A stretch of DNA of 64,000 nucleotides from Ampullaceana balthica (taxonomy: Eukaryota; Mollusca; Gastropoda; Lymnaeidae): assembly GCA_944989445.1 (NCBI GenBank), contig CALYLW010000542.1:310001-374000 (forward strand). The letters are read 5' to 3'. A model generated the notes under the pieces. It made no database searches. It had not been told where the DNA came from and saw nothing but the letters and a program-made list of their open reading frames with translations. Made by a program: the position numbers and the translations under genes. Shown here in pieces: positions 35,339 through 45,660 of the stretch (position 1 is the first letter of the stretch; each line of letters opens with the position of its first letter).

Positions 35339-36450
35339 AAATGCTTCCTGAATGTTTCTCCAATGCGTTGAGGCAATCTCCTGAAAACTGAAATCTTCGA
35401 ATATCTGTGTTTTTTGTAATTTCTGTTAGTGGGTGAACAATTTCTGCATAATTTGCAATGAAAGGTCTGTAAATGTTACATAGTCCCAGCAGGGCTTGAA
35501 CTTGTTTCTTAGATTTTGGGACTGACAGGTTAAAGATCTTGTTTTCATTCTCTGCAGTAGGAGTGACTGCACCACCTCCCTGTGCAGTAGGAGTGACTGC
35601 ACCACCTCCCTGTGCAGTAGGAGTGACTGCACCACCTCCCTGTGCAGTAGGATTGACTGCACCACCTCCCTCTGCAGTAGGAGTGACTGCACCACCTCCC
35701 TCTGCAGTAGGAGTGACTGCACCACCTCCCTCTGTAGTAGGAGTGACTGCACCACCTCTCTCTGCAGTAGGAGTGACTGCACCACCTCCCTCTGCAGTAG
35801 GAGTGACTGCACCACCTCCCTCTGCAGTAGGAGTGACTGCACCACCTCCCTCTGCAGTAGGAGTGACTGCACCACCTCCCTCTGCAGTAGGAGTGACTGC
35901 ACCACCGCCCTCTGCAGTAGGAGTGACTGCACCACCTCCCTCTGCAGTAGGAGTGACTGCACCACCTCCCTCTGCAGTAGGAGTGACGTCACCACCTCCC
36001 TCTGCAGTAGGAGTGACGTCACCATCTCCTATTCTGTATCCCATTACTTTTTAATGTTGATTTTTTCTGTTGATATTGTCACATGTTTCTTGAGTCTATC
36101 CAGTACAGCTTCAAGTGTATGGATATGTGTTTCCCAATTTTTAGTGTGGATACATATGTCGTCGACATAATGTACCACATTTGGAATGCCTTGTAACATC
36201 ACTTTCATAAATCGGCTAAAGGTGGCTGTACTGTTGACTAATCCAAATGGCATCACTAACCATTCATATACTTCATCCATAGCTATAAATGCAGTATATT
36301 TGACAGAATCAGGATACACATTTATCTGCCAAAACCCTCTGTTTAAGTCAAATGTAGTGAATATTCTGGAATTACCAATTCTTTATACAATGTCTCATGG
36401 GTCTCCAATAGGTTCATGGTCCAATTTTTTAATATTATTCAATTGTCTGT
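35337..36450 (-). pseudogene. Retrotransposon reverse transcriptase with internal repeat
   Basis: On the minus strand from 36450: 'CDYRQLNNIKKLDHEPIGDP', then 'TFDLNRGFWQINVYPDSVKY', MPFGLVNSTATFSRFM and the active site YVDD (near 36155-36166), all Ty3/gypsy-type RT motifs. After a stop at 36044 the frame continues as GYRIGDGDVTPTAE, runs through a 16-unit expansion, and re-emerges as ENENKIFNLSVPKSKKQVQA with LLGLCNIYRPF, the RT thumb/connection. Stops after DP and near IV show decay. The N-terminal fingers are missing where a LINE fragment is inserted (36461-36820). Confidence 0.85.
35550..36035. repeat. 30-bp repeat, 16 copies, inside the RT
   Basis: Units 'gcagtaggagtgactgcacc' plus 'acctccctct'. 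The 30-bp period adds ten residues (GGGAVTPTAE) per copy without breaking the minus-strand frame, and it stays open on the plus strand as well (35539-36054). The first two units (right end) carry 'gacgtc' instead of 'gactgc'. Confidence 0.93.
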
Positions 36451-36460
36451 AATCACAGCA

Positions 36461-36815
36461 AGCGGTCCCACGGTGGGCAAAAGAAACGCTTCAAAGACAC
36501 ACTAAAAGCCTCAATGAAAGCGTTTGCCATCAATCCAGACACGTGGGAACGAGCTGCAAAGGACCGATCCACCTGGCGCTCTTCCATCCACGAAGGTGCC
36601 AAGTCATGCGAGGCAAATCGGATCACCGCTGCAGAAAAGAAGAGACAAGCCCGAAAGGACAATGCTGTCTACCCTCCAGGAGATGTCGCACTCGTCCCTT
36701 GTCCCTTCTGTTCCCGAACCTTTCGTGCAAGGATCGGCCTAATCAGCCATCTGCGCACGCACAGACAACCCTCGGATGACTAGAGTGGTCCTCGTCGTTG
36801 GAATAGTCTTAAAAG
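36461..36815 (+). mobile_element. 5'-truncated LINE ORF2 end with C2H2 finger
   Basis: The plus-strand frame through 36783 reads GQKKRFKDTLKASMKAFAIN, then 'DTWERAAKDRSTWRSSIHEG', and a C2H2-like finger CPFCSRTFRARIGLISHLRTH before TAG. This C-terminal block is known from many invertebrate and fish LINE reverse transcriptases. It interrupts the minus-strand retrotransposon between integrase and RT, in the opposite orientation. Confidence 0.8.
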
Positions 36816-36824
36816 GTTCATGTC

Positions 36825-38135
36825 CTAATAGGACATCTTATAAGTCACAGTTTTTGTGTTTCCTGTTTCTTTTGTGATGACACCTTTGTATTTTTGAAAA
36901 ATTTTCATCACTCTGTGTTTCATATTATCTGGTATGTCAGATGATATTCTTTCACTGTCAGGGCTTTTCTTTTTCATTGTACTGTCATTTTCATCATTTT
37001 CTTTGCTGATGATATTTACTGTTTGATTTTCTTCTTTATTGTCACCATATGCTCTTAGTTTATCAATGTTTAATTTTTTCACATGTCCTTTTATACTGAC
37101 ACTATATGTGACATCACTTAGTTTCTCTTCAATGTTGTATGGACCTTCCCATGTGATTTCATTCTTTGAGTTTGGTAACAATACTAAGACTTGTTGTTCT
37201 GGTTCAAATGTTCTTAATTGTCTGTGTTTATTTTTGATTTCTCTATGTCTTGTACTTTGCTTGATTAGTCTTTGTTTTGCTGTTTCAATACTGTAGAGTA
37301 TTTTATATCTAGTTTCTGACATCAGCTGATATCTGATATAAATAGTACTAAAGGTAAAGATGCACGCCATTTGTCTTCATGGTCTATTGTAACCTTTAAT
37401 AGCATATTCTTGATGGTTTTGTTTAGTCTTTCAATCACTCCATTTGATTGTGGATGGTAAATTGTGCTGTGCACTTGTGTAATATTTAGCATTTTCATAA
37501 TAGCTTGTATCATCTGTCCCTTGAATTGGCTGCCATTGTCTGAAAGAAGGGTTTGAGGAAAACCATATCTGCTGAAAACATTGAGTAATTCAGTGCATAT
37601 ACTTTCTGCATCTATTCGCTTCAGTGGAATAGCTTCACCCCATCTGTTGGCTATGTCCACTATGGTAAGAGCATACGTATGTTATTTCTTTGACATCATT
37701 TTGAATGGTCCTATTAGGTCTATGGCAATTTTCTCGAATAAGAAGTTTGCCTTGACAGATGATTGTATTGGCGCTGTGTGCTTTCCATCATTTGGGATTA
37801 TGTCGTAGACACACTGTATATCTCTTGATGTATTCTTTTATCTGCCTAGCCATTTTAGGCCAGTAAAAGTTTTCTGCTATTGAAGCAATTGTTTTCTTGG
37901 CGCCCATGTGTCAACCTACAGGACTGTCATGTCTCATTTTTATAATGGTTTCTTGTAACTTTTTGGGAAGAACCACTCTTTTGCATGTACCTGCTTGTGC
38001 AATGTTTATCAATTTGCCTTTATCTAGCTTGTAATTTTTGTTGTGGCCTGTTTCATTGTCTTTGATGAGTTTCATTTTTATTTCCATTATTGTGTTATCT
38101 TCTTCTTGTAGTTGTTTGAATTCTTGTTTTGACAT
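36825..38135 (-). pseudogene. Retrotransposon integrase region
   Basis: Minus strand. The N-terminal HHCC zinc-binding part has 'RHDSPVG' and, past a stop at 37911, HMGAKKTIASIAENFYWPKM. The catalytic core (37660-37322) has DIANRWGEAIPL, then 'LSDNGSQFKGQMIQAIMKML' (second Asp) and 'HPQSNGVIERLNKTIKNML' (Glu). The C-terminal part (37370-36825) has 'FEPEQQVLVLLPNS' and WEGPYNIEEKLSDVTYSV, and leads into MKIFQKYKGVITKETGNTK, which is the start of an RT domain. Integrase thus precedes RT. Stops and frame changes at 37911, 37680 and 37322 show that it is inactive. Confidence 0.85.
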
Positions 38136-38176
38136 TAGTTGGCTTCCTATTTCAAGATTGTCATCAACTTCAATGT

Positions 38177-38960
38177 CTATGTTCTCTTTTCTTTTTGTGG
38201 TGGCTCTGGTTTGTACAGTAGCACATAATTGATAGCTGGTGTAACCACAAGCTTTGAATATTTCATCTGAATTGTATAAACACCTTCAATATTGACTATG
38301 ATGAGATCACAAATGGCATCTTTCAAAACTCTCGCTCGAACTTCACCTTGAAACCAGGGTGAGTTGATGGTAAGAGTAGCAGTTGGAGACTCTCTCTTTG
38401 TGCCAACAACCATTATTAGTGTGTCTTTTTGCCCATCATATTCTTTTTCTTCCACCATCCTACTGTGGACCACAATCGTTGTGCATCCTGAATCACGAAG
38501 ACACATACATTTTCTATTATTGATGTAAACAGGGTAGAATTTCAGCTTTCCATGAATGTTAATAGTGGCCACAGTATCACTAGATCTTGATTCTTCTTGT
38601 TTCATTTTTCCTTTATCATCTACATGTTGGTAGCCATTCCTTCTCCATGGCTGATCACAATCTCTGTATCTGGAGTTAAGATTGTATCTGGCTCTCGTAT
38701 GATCTTCTATCTTTGCTTTCAAAATGACCTTGTCTTGATCTTTCTTCTGTTTTCTTTCTTATAGGGCTGCTATTAGGTGACACCCTATGTGGTTGTCCTT
38801 TATTGTGGTAACACTGCCTCGCCATATGTTCTGGCTTGTTACAGTACCAGCAAATATTGTGTCTGTTGCCTTGGTTTGGCAGACTCTGGTTTCTCATTCC
38901 TTGTCTTTTTTCTTGGTTTTTAATTTGTATTGCTGCAAAGATATTTTTTCTTTTATCCAT
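38177..38960 (-). pseudogene. Retrotransposon nucleocapsid and protease
   Basis: Minus strand. The frame 38960-38676 carries one zinc knuckle, CWYCNKPEHMARQC (CX2CX4HX4C). An overlapping frame, 38722-38177, holds an aspartic protease: KFYPVYINNRKCMCLRDSGC with DSG as the active site, followed by ICDLIIVNIEGVY, the ILG-like C-terminal motif region in altered form. The change of frame between knuckle and protease may be a programmed shift or a mutation. Confidence 0.8.
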
Positions 38961-39013
38961 TTCTACATTTGGATGAGAGTCCTTGAATGTGCGTAATGCA
39001 TTTTTAGCTCTGC

Positions 39014-39774
39014 TTAAGTACGAACTTTCTTTTCAGTTAAATATGTGAATAGAGCTGGTGTTGCATTTTCTAAGAACTTGTCAATTAACACCATGTCTAG
39101 TATGGCCTTTGGATTGCTTGTATCTATTGCTGTCAGTTCCAGCCATTTTGTTAATTTAACTTTTGCTTCATGTGCTGTGATCTGTTGATCTTTGTCCATC
39201 TTGATTCTCATTTCATGAAATTCTTTTCTATAATTATTTTCTGACTTCCCGAAATGAAATAGAAGTGCCTTTATGACATTTTTATATATGTTTTTGTCTT
39301 CTTTGGCTATACTGTTGTAAGCTTCAAATGCTTCTCCAGTTAGTTGAGTCATCAGTTGTGCTGGCCAATCTTTTTCTTCATAACCTTTCATGATCATTAT
39401 GGATTCAAAATAATCCAGATACACAACCATTTCTTCTTTCTTGCTATCATATTTTCTAACTTTGATTGTATCCCTTGGTGTTGACTTTACATTTGAGTCA
39501 TTACCAGGATTGTAGCCTCGGCTCTGTAGTTCAATTGGTAGTTTTAAGTTGTCATTTTTAATTTGTTCAAGTTCTCTTCTTGCAGCTCTTTCTTCTCTTT
39601 CAATTATTTGTTTTTGCCTCTCATCTTCTTTGGCTATTTTTAGCATCTCTTCCTCTTCGGCTATTTTTAGCTTCTCTTCTTCTTTAGCTATTTTGACTTT
39701 TTCTTCAACAAAGTCTTTCAATTCTTTTCCTCTTAAGCCAAATTCTTTAGCTATGGCCGTGCTATTGCATTGAA
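39014..39774 (-). pseudogene. Retrotransposon gag
   Basis: Minus strand. A coiled-coil-like, Lys/Glu-rich N-terminus (repeated KIAKEEE/KIAEEEE) is followed by a gag core: 'YLDYFESIMIMKGYEEKDWP', QLTGEAFEAYNSI and 'FHEMRIKMDKDQQITAHEAK', similar to gags of Ty3/gypsy elements. The first ATG of the open frame is 39721, but in-frame sequence (AIAKEFGLRGKELK) extends upstream to about 39770, so the start has probably been lost. It ends at TAA 39014, just before the nucleocapsid frame. Confidence 0.75.
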
Positions 39775-40340
39775 TTTTTCGTAGTAAAGTACAGTAGTTT
39801 TAGACACTCTAGTTCAATCCATTAATCCAAAATGCCATTCTCACAATTTCCACACAACGAATGAATACAAAGTCACTCCAGAGACTTTAGTCGCTTTTGA
39901 ATTCACTAATATTATTAGTTATTGAAAGTTACTAATGAGTTCCTGAATTCATCGATTTAAATAGCTAAAAAGCTGTTCATATCTTCTAGAGTTCAAGGTT
40001 TGTTTGCAGTTCTTTCTTGGAATCCATTAGTAATAGCCTGTGTCACGTTGACACTGTGTGCTTAGCATGCGTTGACCCAGATTCCGTGCGTGTAGCTGCT
40101 ATGTGGGAAGTCAAGCCGCCATTTTGAAAACTTCTTGTATTAAACATTTCATTGAATTACAAGTTTATTTACTGCTGCTTACGAACTTGAATATTCACAA
40201 ATTATGATGGCTCACAATATTTCTTCTTTTAATGAATACTTTTTAAATACACAAGACTGGTCACTTCCACGAATACATGGCTTTCTGTACTATTTGAATT
40301 ATTATGAATAGTATCAACATGAATTTTGTTCTGACACCAA

Positions 40341-40639
40341 TGTCACGCCACTCTTTGTGACGTATTACTTGTTAATGTATTTTGTAGGCGTTCTTACAAT
40401 ACCCAATCTTGCATGCAATAATCCACTGAAGAATTAATGTCAACAAGATAACTTTAATATACACATAATGTACAGATATATAACTCCGAGGTTTCACAAC
40501 GTGGAAACATCAGCCACACATAGCCATTACTCTCTAGAACTCCTTTCGCGCTCTTTTGCCCATGTGACCTCTCTGTCACTAATTTCGTGATTCTCACGTG
40601 AGAGAAAAGGCCCATTTGATCTATTAAATTTATTCAACA
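40341..40639 (-). repeat. LTR (5' LTR of the minus-strand element)
   Basis: Starts TGTCACGCC and ends TTCAACA on the plus strand (TG...CA). Immediately inside the element lies 'ttggtgtcagaac' (minus strand), the usual start of the primer-binding region in gypsy-type elements. Its middle ('taggcgttct.acaa', 'aataatccactgaagaa', 'acaacgtgga') recurs in the solo LTR at 58488-58879. Confidence 0.72.
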
Positions 40640-40703
40640 GTATAGATTGGAAAATGATGTAACCAACATTGTAATTTTGCTATGAATTTTTTCAAGAATT
40701 ACT

Positions 40704-40889
40704 ATCAGTGTCGCTAATTGTGAAAGGAGCTTCTCCAAACTGAAGTTAATAAAAAATTATCTTCGTTCCACAATGCGCGATTTAAGACAACAAAATCTTG
40801 CAATATTGTCCATAGAACAAGATATTACAAATAATTTAAATGTTGATAGCATAATACACGATTTTTCTAGAATGAAAGTAAATGTATAA
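40704..40889 (+). pseudogene. hAT transposase C-terminus (ZMYM-type)
   Basis: The frame reads 'SVANCERSFSKLKLIKNYLR', STMRDLRQQNLAILSIEQDI and NVDSIIHDFSRMKVNV before TAA (40887-40889). This is the hAT dimerisation region, related to 22250-22415. The matching right terminus is probably at 42022. The catalytic part is not seen; the Gmr1 element starts about 65 bp upstream. Confidence 0.8.
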
Positions 40890-40918
40890 ATATGCTTACA
40901 TATACATACTAACTAATG

Positions 40919-41241
40919 CAGGGGTCTGGAAACTTTTTGTCTGAGAGAGCCATAAACACCACATATTTTGAAAAGTAATTCTTTGAGAGCCATACATTAT
41001 GTTTAAAAATAAAAATTCAAGTTAATGTCTGCATTTAGTTTAATTTCAACACTAAAAGTACAATAATTATGTCTCTGGATTCTTTTTAATGACATTGTTA
41101 TGCTGTTTTTTATATGTAATTAATATGTAGATGAAAGGATTCCAAATAATTTTTTTTAATAATCGAAAATTTGTCTGAGAGCCAGATGCAGCCATCAATA
41201 GAGCCACATCTGGCTCGCAAGCCATGGTTTCCCGAACCCTG
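40919..41241 (-). mobile_element. hAT MITE 'GGTCGGGAAACC' family, copy 1
   Basis: It starts 'caggggtctggaaac' and ends 'ggtttcccgaaccctg'. Flanks aactaatg and aagtaatg agree at 7 of 8 bases. The terminal segment 'gccacatctggctcgcaagc' is shared with the copies at 43814 and 45305. The stretch 41242-41543 after it shows nothing recognisable. Confidence 0.75.
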
Positions 41242-41543
41242 AAGTAATGTATACAATTTTTTTTGTTTGGTAATGTTTTTTGGTGTAAATTTGGAATATA
41301 TTTTGTCTCATGGGAGGGGGGGGCCGTGAGCTCAGTAACCTTCTTGTGGATTGAAAAAAAAAGTATCTTGTATTTTTATAAATGTGTATTTATAGGTAGA
41401 TCATCATATGCGGCCTCTTTTATTACTGCTTACATAAATATGGCATGCAATGGTAAACATGTTCCCCACCTTTACTTCGTTTTAATTACAATTATTTATT
41501 CATGTTTATTAATTTATAAAAACCATCACATAATTGACTAATT

Positions 41544-41967
41544 GGCCATCCTTAGATGACGTCACGCGATTTTGGTTGATTTTTCACCCCTTTCCCCTTC
41601 GTCACACGTCATCACAAAAACTTAGCCCCCTTCTTCAATATGACGTAAAAAACCTTTGACATACCCCCCCCCCAACTTAAAAGCCATAATTCCAATTTTA
41701 AAATGAGAATGTTTCAAATCGAAATTTTGTCATTTAAGTATGTTTTTATTGTAAGGCTGCACGCTAATATCGTAACACGCGTTTTACATAAACGTCATTA
41801 AATAAAGTGTCAGTAATCAAATATTTAAGCGAACATTTTTATTTAAAGTTAAGCGTTTTGACGAGATGTCAGATTTCTTAAACACATCCCCCCTCGTCAC
41901 ACATCGTTACAAATGTATGACTCACCTCCCCCCAGGTGTGTGACGTCATTTATGTACGGCCCTTAAA
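41544..41967. mobile_element. MITE with TGACGTCA ends, copy 1
   Basis: Left end 'ggccatccttagatgacgtc' and right end 'gacgtcatttatgtacggcc' are inverted partners. The interior ('ttttcacccct', 'ccttcgtcacac') matches 61090-61500. Confidence 0.7.
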
Positions 41968-42022
41968 AAGGGCGGCAAATTGGAGACCGCCCCGGGCGGC
42001 AAAATATTTAGCTACGCCACTG
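41968..42022. mobile_element. Right terminus of an hAT element
   Basis: 'agggcggcaaat' and 'atttagctacgccactg' are the inverse of the CAGTGGCGTAGC terminus at 63940 and resemble the ends at 20726 and 22840. It probably closes the element whose transposase end is at 40889. 42023-42400 has no recognised content. Confidence 0.65.
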
Positions 42023-42400
42023 ACTCCAGATATTTCCAATAAGGATCAAACAAGTCCAATTGTATGATATTTACAGATTGAAAATAAGAAAGAAGACGTA
42101 GAATGTTTCAAAGATGCTATTGAAAAAATAATGACTCCGCTTACGACATATCTAAAATGATTTTAAACTTTTTTTAAACCTGATGACTGCAGAGGCGGAA
42201 AGTATGTCAATTATTGTCAATACTTCTTCATGGTTAGAAAGTATGCGGAGGTTCAAGAAAGACTCAAAGAAATAAACCTCAATATCAAAATAAATATTAC
42301 TTCGCTGAATCAGTTCATTAACCCTGTTTTGTTTACAAAATACAAAATACACAAACAAATTGTGTAATGAAAACAATAAATTTGAGCTTTAATTTTAAAC

Positions 42401-43805
42401 TAGCAAAATAACCCGCGCTTAGCAGCGGAAAATTAGGATTTCAGTGAAAGTGTACTTAAAAACATCCCAACGTTTCATGCGTCTACCTACACGGGAAGTT
42501 GGAGAATTAGTGATGAGTCAGTCAGTGAGTCAGTCAGTCAGGGCTTTGAGCCCCCAGCCCCCCATGAGTGGAAATTGTACTATTTTTGTTTGCCAATTAT
42601 CGTCGTAAGAGTGTGTTTAAAAATTCGCAAAGTTTCATGCTTCTAGCTACACGGGAAATTTGAGAATAAGGGATGAGTCAGTTTTTATAAAGTTTTTTTT
42701 TAAAAATACATTTTGGCCCTCGCTCAATGAGCGGAAATTTCAAAATTATTTTTCCCCTGTTACCATCGCGGAAGGGTACATAACAATTTCCCAAAAGTTC
42801 TTGCTTCTATCTATACGGCAAGTTGGAGAATGAGTGGTGAGTCAGTTTTTATAGAGTTCATATATAAAGAAAAAACTATATTTGGGCCCCTCCGGGAAGT
42901 GTAAATTTGAATATTTTATTGGCCTATTACCATCGCGGGAGTGTACTCAACAACTTCCCAAAGTTTCATGCTTCTACTTACTCGGGAAATAGGAGAATTA
43001 GTAAAGTTTAAATTAGAAAAAACTACATTTAATGCCCCCGGCCCCCCTCACGTGGAAATTTCAAAATTATTTTTCACCTGTTAACATCGCGCACAACAAC
43101 TTACCAAAATTTAATGCTTCTACCTATACGGCAAGTTGGAGAATTAGTGATGAGTCAGTTTATATAGTTTATATAGAGTTCATATATAATGAAAAAAAAT
43201 GTATTTTCCAAAGTTTAATGCTTCTACCTACACGGGAAATAGGAGAATTAGTGTTTTTTCAGTTTTTATATAGCTCATATAAGGAAAAAAACTACATGTG
43301 GGCCCCTTGCCCCCAGTATGTGATAATTAAAATATTTATTTGCCTGTTACCATAGCGGAAGTGTACTCAACAACTTTCCAAAGTTTCATGCTTCTACCTA
43401 CTCGGGAAATAGGAGAGTTAGTGATTTTCAGTTTTTATAAAGCCCATATTGGGAAAAAACATCATTTGGGCCCCCGGCCCCCAGAAAACGATAATTTAAA
43501 TATTTTTTTGGCTGTTACCATCGCGGGATTGTACTCAACAACTTCCCAAAGTTTCATGCTTCTGTCTACTCGGGAAATAGGAGAACTAAATATTTTCATA
43601 TTTCATATAGTCCATATAAGGGTAAAAAAAACGTATTTGGGCCCCCGGTCCCCATGAGTGTGAATTTTAAAATTCTTTTACGCCAATTCTCGTCGTGTGA
43701 GGCTGCTCTATAATTTCCCAAAGTTTAATGCTTCTACCTACACGGGAAGTTGGAGAATTAGCGATGAGTGAGTGAGTTAGTCAGTGGGGGCTTTGGCTTT
43801 TATTA
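42401..43805. repeat. About 165-bp degenerate satellite, nine units
   Basis: The phrase 'cttctacctacacgggaa' (variants with tatacggcaa or tactcggg) occurs at about 42480, 42643, 42804, 42970, 43116, 43222, 43391, 43560 and 43732. Each unit also has a GGGCCCCCGGCCCC-type block and 'gtactcaacaac.ttccaaa'. It opens 'actagcaaaataacccgcgc' and closes 'ttttattagtatagag', a configuration seen at 50320, 51343 and 52786 as well. Frames 43032-43355 and 43340-43657 only translate the repeat. Confidence 0.8.
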
Positions 43806-43813
43806 GTATAGAG

Positions 43814-44145
43814 CATGGGTCGGGAAACCATGGCTCGCAAGCCAGATGTGGCTCTATTGATGGCTGCATCTGGCTCTCAGACAAATGTTCGATTATATAT
43901 TTTTTTAAAACCTTTATTCAGACTCCTTTGATCGTCATATTAATTGCATATAAAAAACAGCATAACAATGTTATTCAAAATAATTCAGAGACATAATTAT
44001 TGTACTTTTAGTTTTGAAATTACACGAAATGCACACATTTACTTGAATTTTTAGTTTTAAACACAATGTATGGCTCTCACAGAATTACTTTTAAAAAATA
44101 TGTGGTGTTTATGGTTCTCTCAGAGAAAAAGTTTCCCGACCCCTG
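43814..44145 (+). mobile_element. hAT MITE 'GGTCGGGAAACC' family, copy 2
   Basis: Begins 'catgggtcgggaaacc' and ends 'gtttcccgacccctg', flanked by a perfect 8-bp duplication GTATAGAG (43806-43813 and 44146-44153). Complete, about 330 bp, without coding capacity. Confidence 0.88.
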
Positions 44146-44164
44146 GTATAGAGTATAGAGTATA

Positions 44165-44215
44165 GATAATACGACAGTAAACGTTTCGGGCAATGCCTTC
44201 ATCAGTACAATAAAC
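44165..44215 (-). ncRNA. Candidate hammerhead ribozyme core
   Basis: On the minus strand CTGATGA (44205-44199), a three-pair stem II with GGC/GCC around an ATT loop, and CGAAAC (44188-44183) reproduce the hammerhead core. Penelope-like elements are known to carry such minimal hammerheads in their terminal repeats, and a Penelope-type coding end lies about 180 bp upstream. I could not settle stems I and III by eye. Confidence 0.45.
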
Positions 44216-44388
44216 ATAAATTACGTACTTACATAAGTAATAAAATTATATTTAAATTCTTAACACATACTATATCATAAAAGAGTTATGTAAAATAAAA
44301 AGAAAGGAAAAAATACTAACAATGACACAGGATATAAGAAAAGGAGGCAGTATCAAAAGTTACAGTGAAACCAACAACGGGAAAAAGA

Positions 44389-44514
44389 TTAGGTTAAATT
44401 GTGAATTTGGTTTATTCCATACGGAGCCAACGTGCCAAATCGTTTTATAAATCTATTTTCTATGTAGATCCTATCATTCCCATACCTTGTCACAGAAATG
44501 TCCTGCCAGCGGTA
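44389..44514 (-). pseudogene. Penelope-like element, GIY-YIG endonuclease end
   Basis: The minus-strand frame reads YRWQDISVTRYGNDRIYIEN and 'RFIKRFGTLAPYGINQIHNL' before TAA (44391-44389). The E..FI..F.TL.PYG.N pattern is the usual C-terminus of the GIY-YIG domain of Penelope-like retroelements. Only about 40 codons remain; upstream sequence switches to an hAT fragment. Confidence 0.6.
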
Positions 44515-44710
44515 ACTTCTTTTCTCAGAGAAATCTTAGCAATGACTCCCGTAATTCAAATACTCTGGTAAGGGATTTTCCCCTGGATAACCATCTTATC
44601 TCTGTGTACAAGAAAAGATATGTGGTCTACGTCCATCTCCTCACTAGGCTCCTCTAGCAGGTGTGAGTTAATGACTTGTGCCTAGATTTGGTACACTAAT
44701 AAACTATATA
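44515..44710 (-). pseudogene. hAT transposase fragment (ZBED-like)
   Basis: The minus strand reads INSHLLEEPSEEMDVDHISF and, after a one-base shift, 'LYTEIRWLSRGKSLTRVFEL' followed by RESLLRFL. This is the 'hTEvRWLSRG..LtRvfeLr' block also present at 59040-59150. Both ends of the host element are missing. Confidence 0.7.
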
Positions 44711-45304
44711 ATCTTCCAATAACTTGAACACTTCATACTACTGTGACGTTGGTTGGCAAAGATAGTGTACATAGGTAACATCCTCCAGTTAAAGATGCCG
44801 CACATAAACAAGTTATTACGTTTTTATGGATACAGTGCCTACCACGGTGTTTTATTAATTCTCAATCATGCCTTAATCGATTCGGCTTTGTCCTAAATTG
44901 CTCCTGTAATAGTGCTAGCAGACAAAGGTAAGTGTGCTATCTTTTAAAGTAGCGGGTCTACCGATATATTGGCACCGATATCTGGATATCGGCAATATCA
45001 GTATCGGAAGCATGTAAAGGTCCCGATATTGACGTCACCTATATTTCATAATAAGTGACATTTTTATTAACAACAAAAAATTCAGACAAAAAAATATCAT
45101 TTAGATTTATAAATATATCGACAATTAATATATCGATCCCGATACCGGTATTGAAAGAAACAAAAGAGTCCTAATAGTAATATTTACAGCCACGATACAG
45201 CGTGCCATGTGCTATGATATTGCTTAGGTATCAGCCGATTTTCCTATACTCGAAAATACTGTTTACGTGATGTCGATGCCGAGTTTACCTTAATTTCTCT
45301 AATA
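44711..45304. other. Spacer with palindromic 'cgatatcgg' words
   Basis: Between 44955 and 45150 there are inverted 'accgatatctggatatcgg' and 'atatatcgatcccgat' words that could be a decayed MITE. No gene is supported. Confidence 0.35.
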
Positions 45305-45660
45305 CAGGGGTCGGGAAACCATGGCTCGCGAGCCAGATGTGGCTCTATTGATGGCTGAATCTGGCTCGCAGACAAATGTTCGATTATTTTAAAAAAAAGT
45401 TTCTTAAGTTTCCATTAATCGGCATAAAAATTGCATATCCAAAATAAAAAAAACCACAAACAACGTCTCCACGCCTGCACGAAGCTTAACCTCACCACGT
45501 GTCAACCAGACTACAAAGCCATGAGGAAAGCAATGCAGAACCATAAATCGCATTAAAGTTAAGAAATACTCTAAAGTTAATTAGCAAAAAATGTTATTAA
45601 AAAGAATTCAGAGACATAATTATTGTACTTTAAGTGTTGAAATTACACAAAATTCTCCCA
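45305..45660 (+). mobile_element. hAT MITE 'GGTCGGGAAACC' family, copy 3 (truncated)
   Basis: 'caggggtcgggaaaccatgg' starts a third copy. Similarity is lost at about 45440-45590 (an insertion) and resumes with 'gacataattattgtactttaa', but the right terminus is absent. 45661-46149 holds nothing I recognise. Confidence 0.65.

Larger units (their letters stand above)
34946..40639 (-). mobile_element. Gmr1-type Ty3/gypsy retrotransposon, 3'-truncated
   Basis: Order on the minus strand: LTR (40639-40341), primer-binding region, gag, nucleocapsid, protease, integrase, RT, RNase H. The RT, RNase H and integrase are Ty3/gypsy-like, but the order is that of Ty1/copia, as described for the Gmr1 group. 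The 3' LTR is not visible. It carries a LINE insertion (36461-36815) and a 30-bp expansion (35550-36035). The leader, 39775-40340, has no coding signal. Confidence 0.82.

Noticed and set aside
35426..36054. Plus- and minus-strand repeat proteins of 171-199 codons over the 30-bp array
   Set aside because: These are shadows of the in-frame expansion in the reverse transcriptase; only the frame that continues into RT thumb sequence is meaningful.
36514..36783. Independent C2H2 zinc-finger gene
   Set aside because: The whole frame matches the C-terminus of LINE reverse transcriptases and lies inside a retrotransposon.
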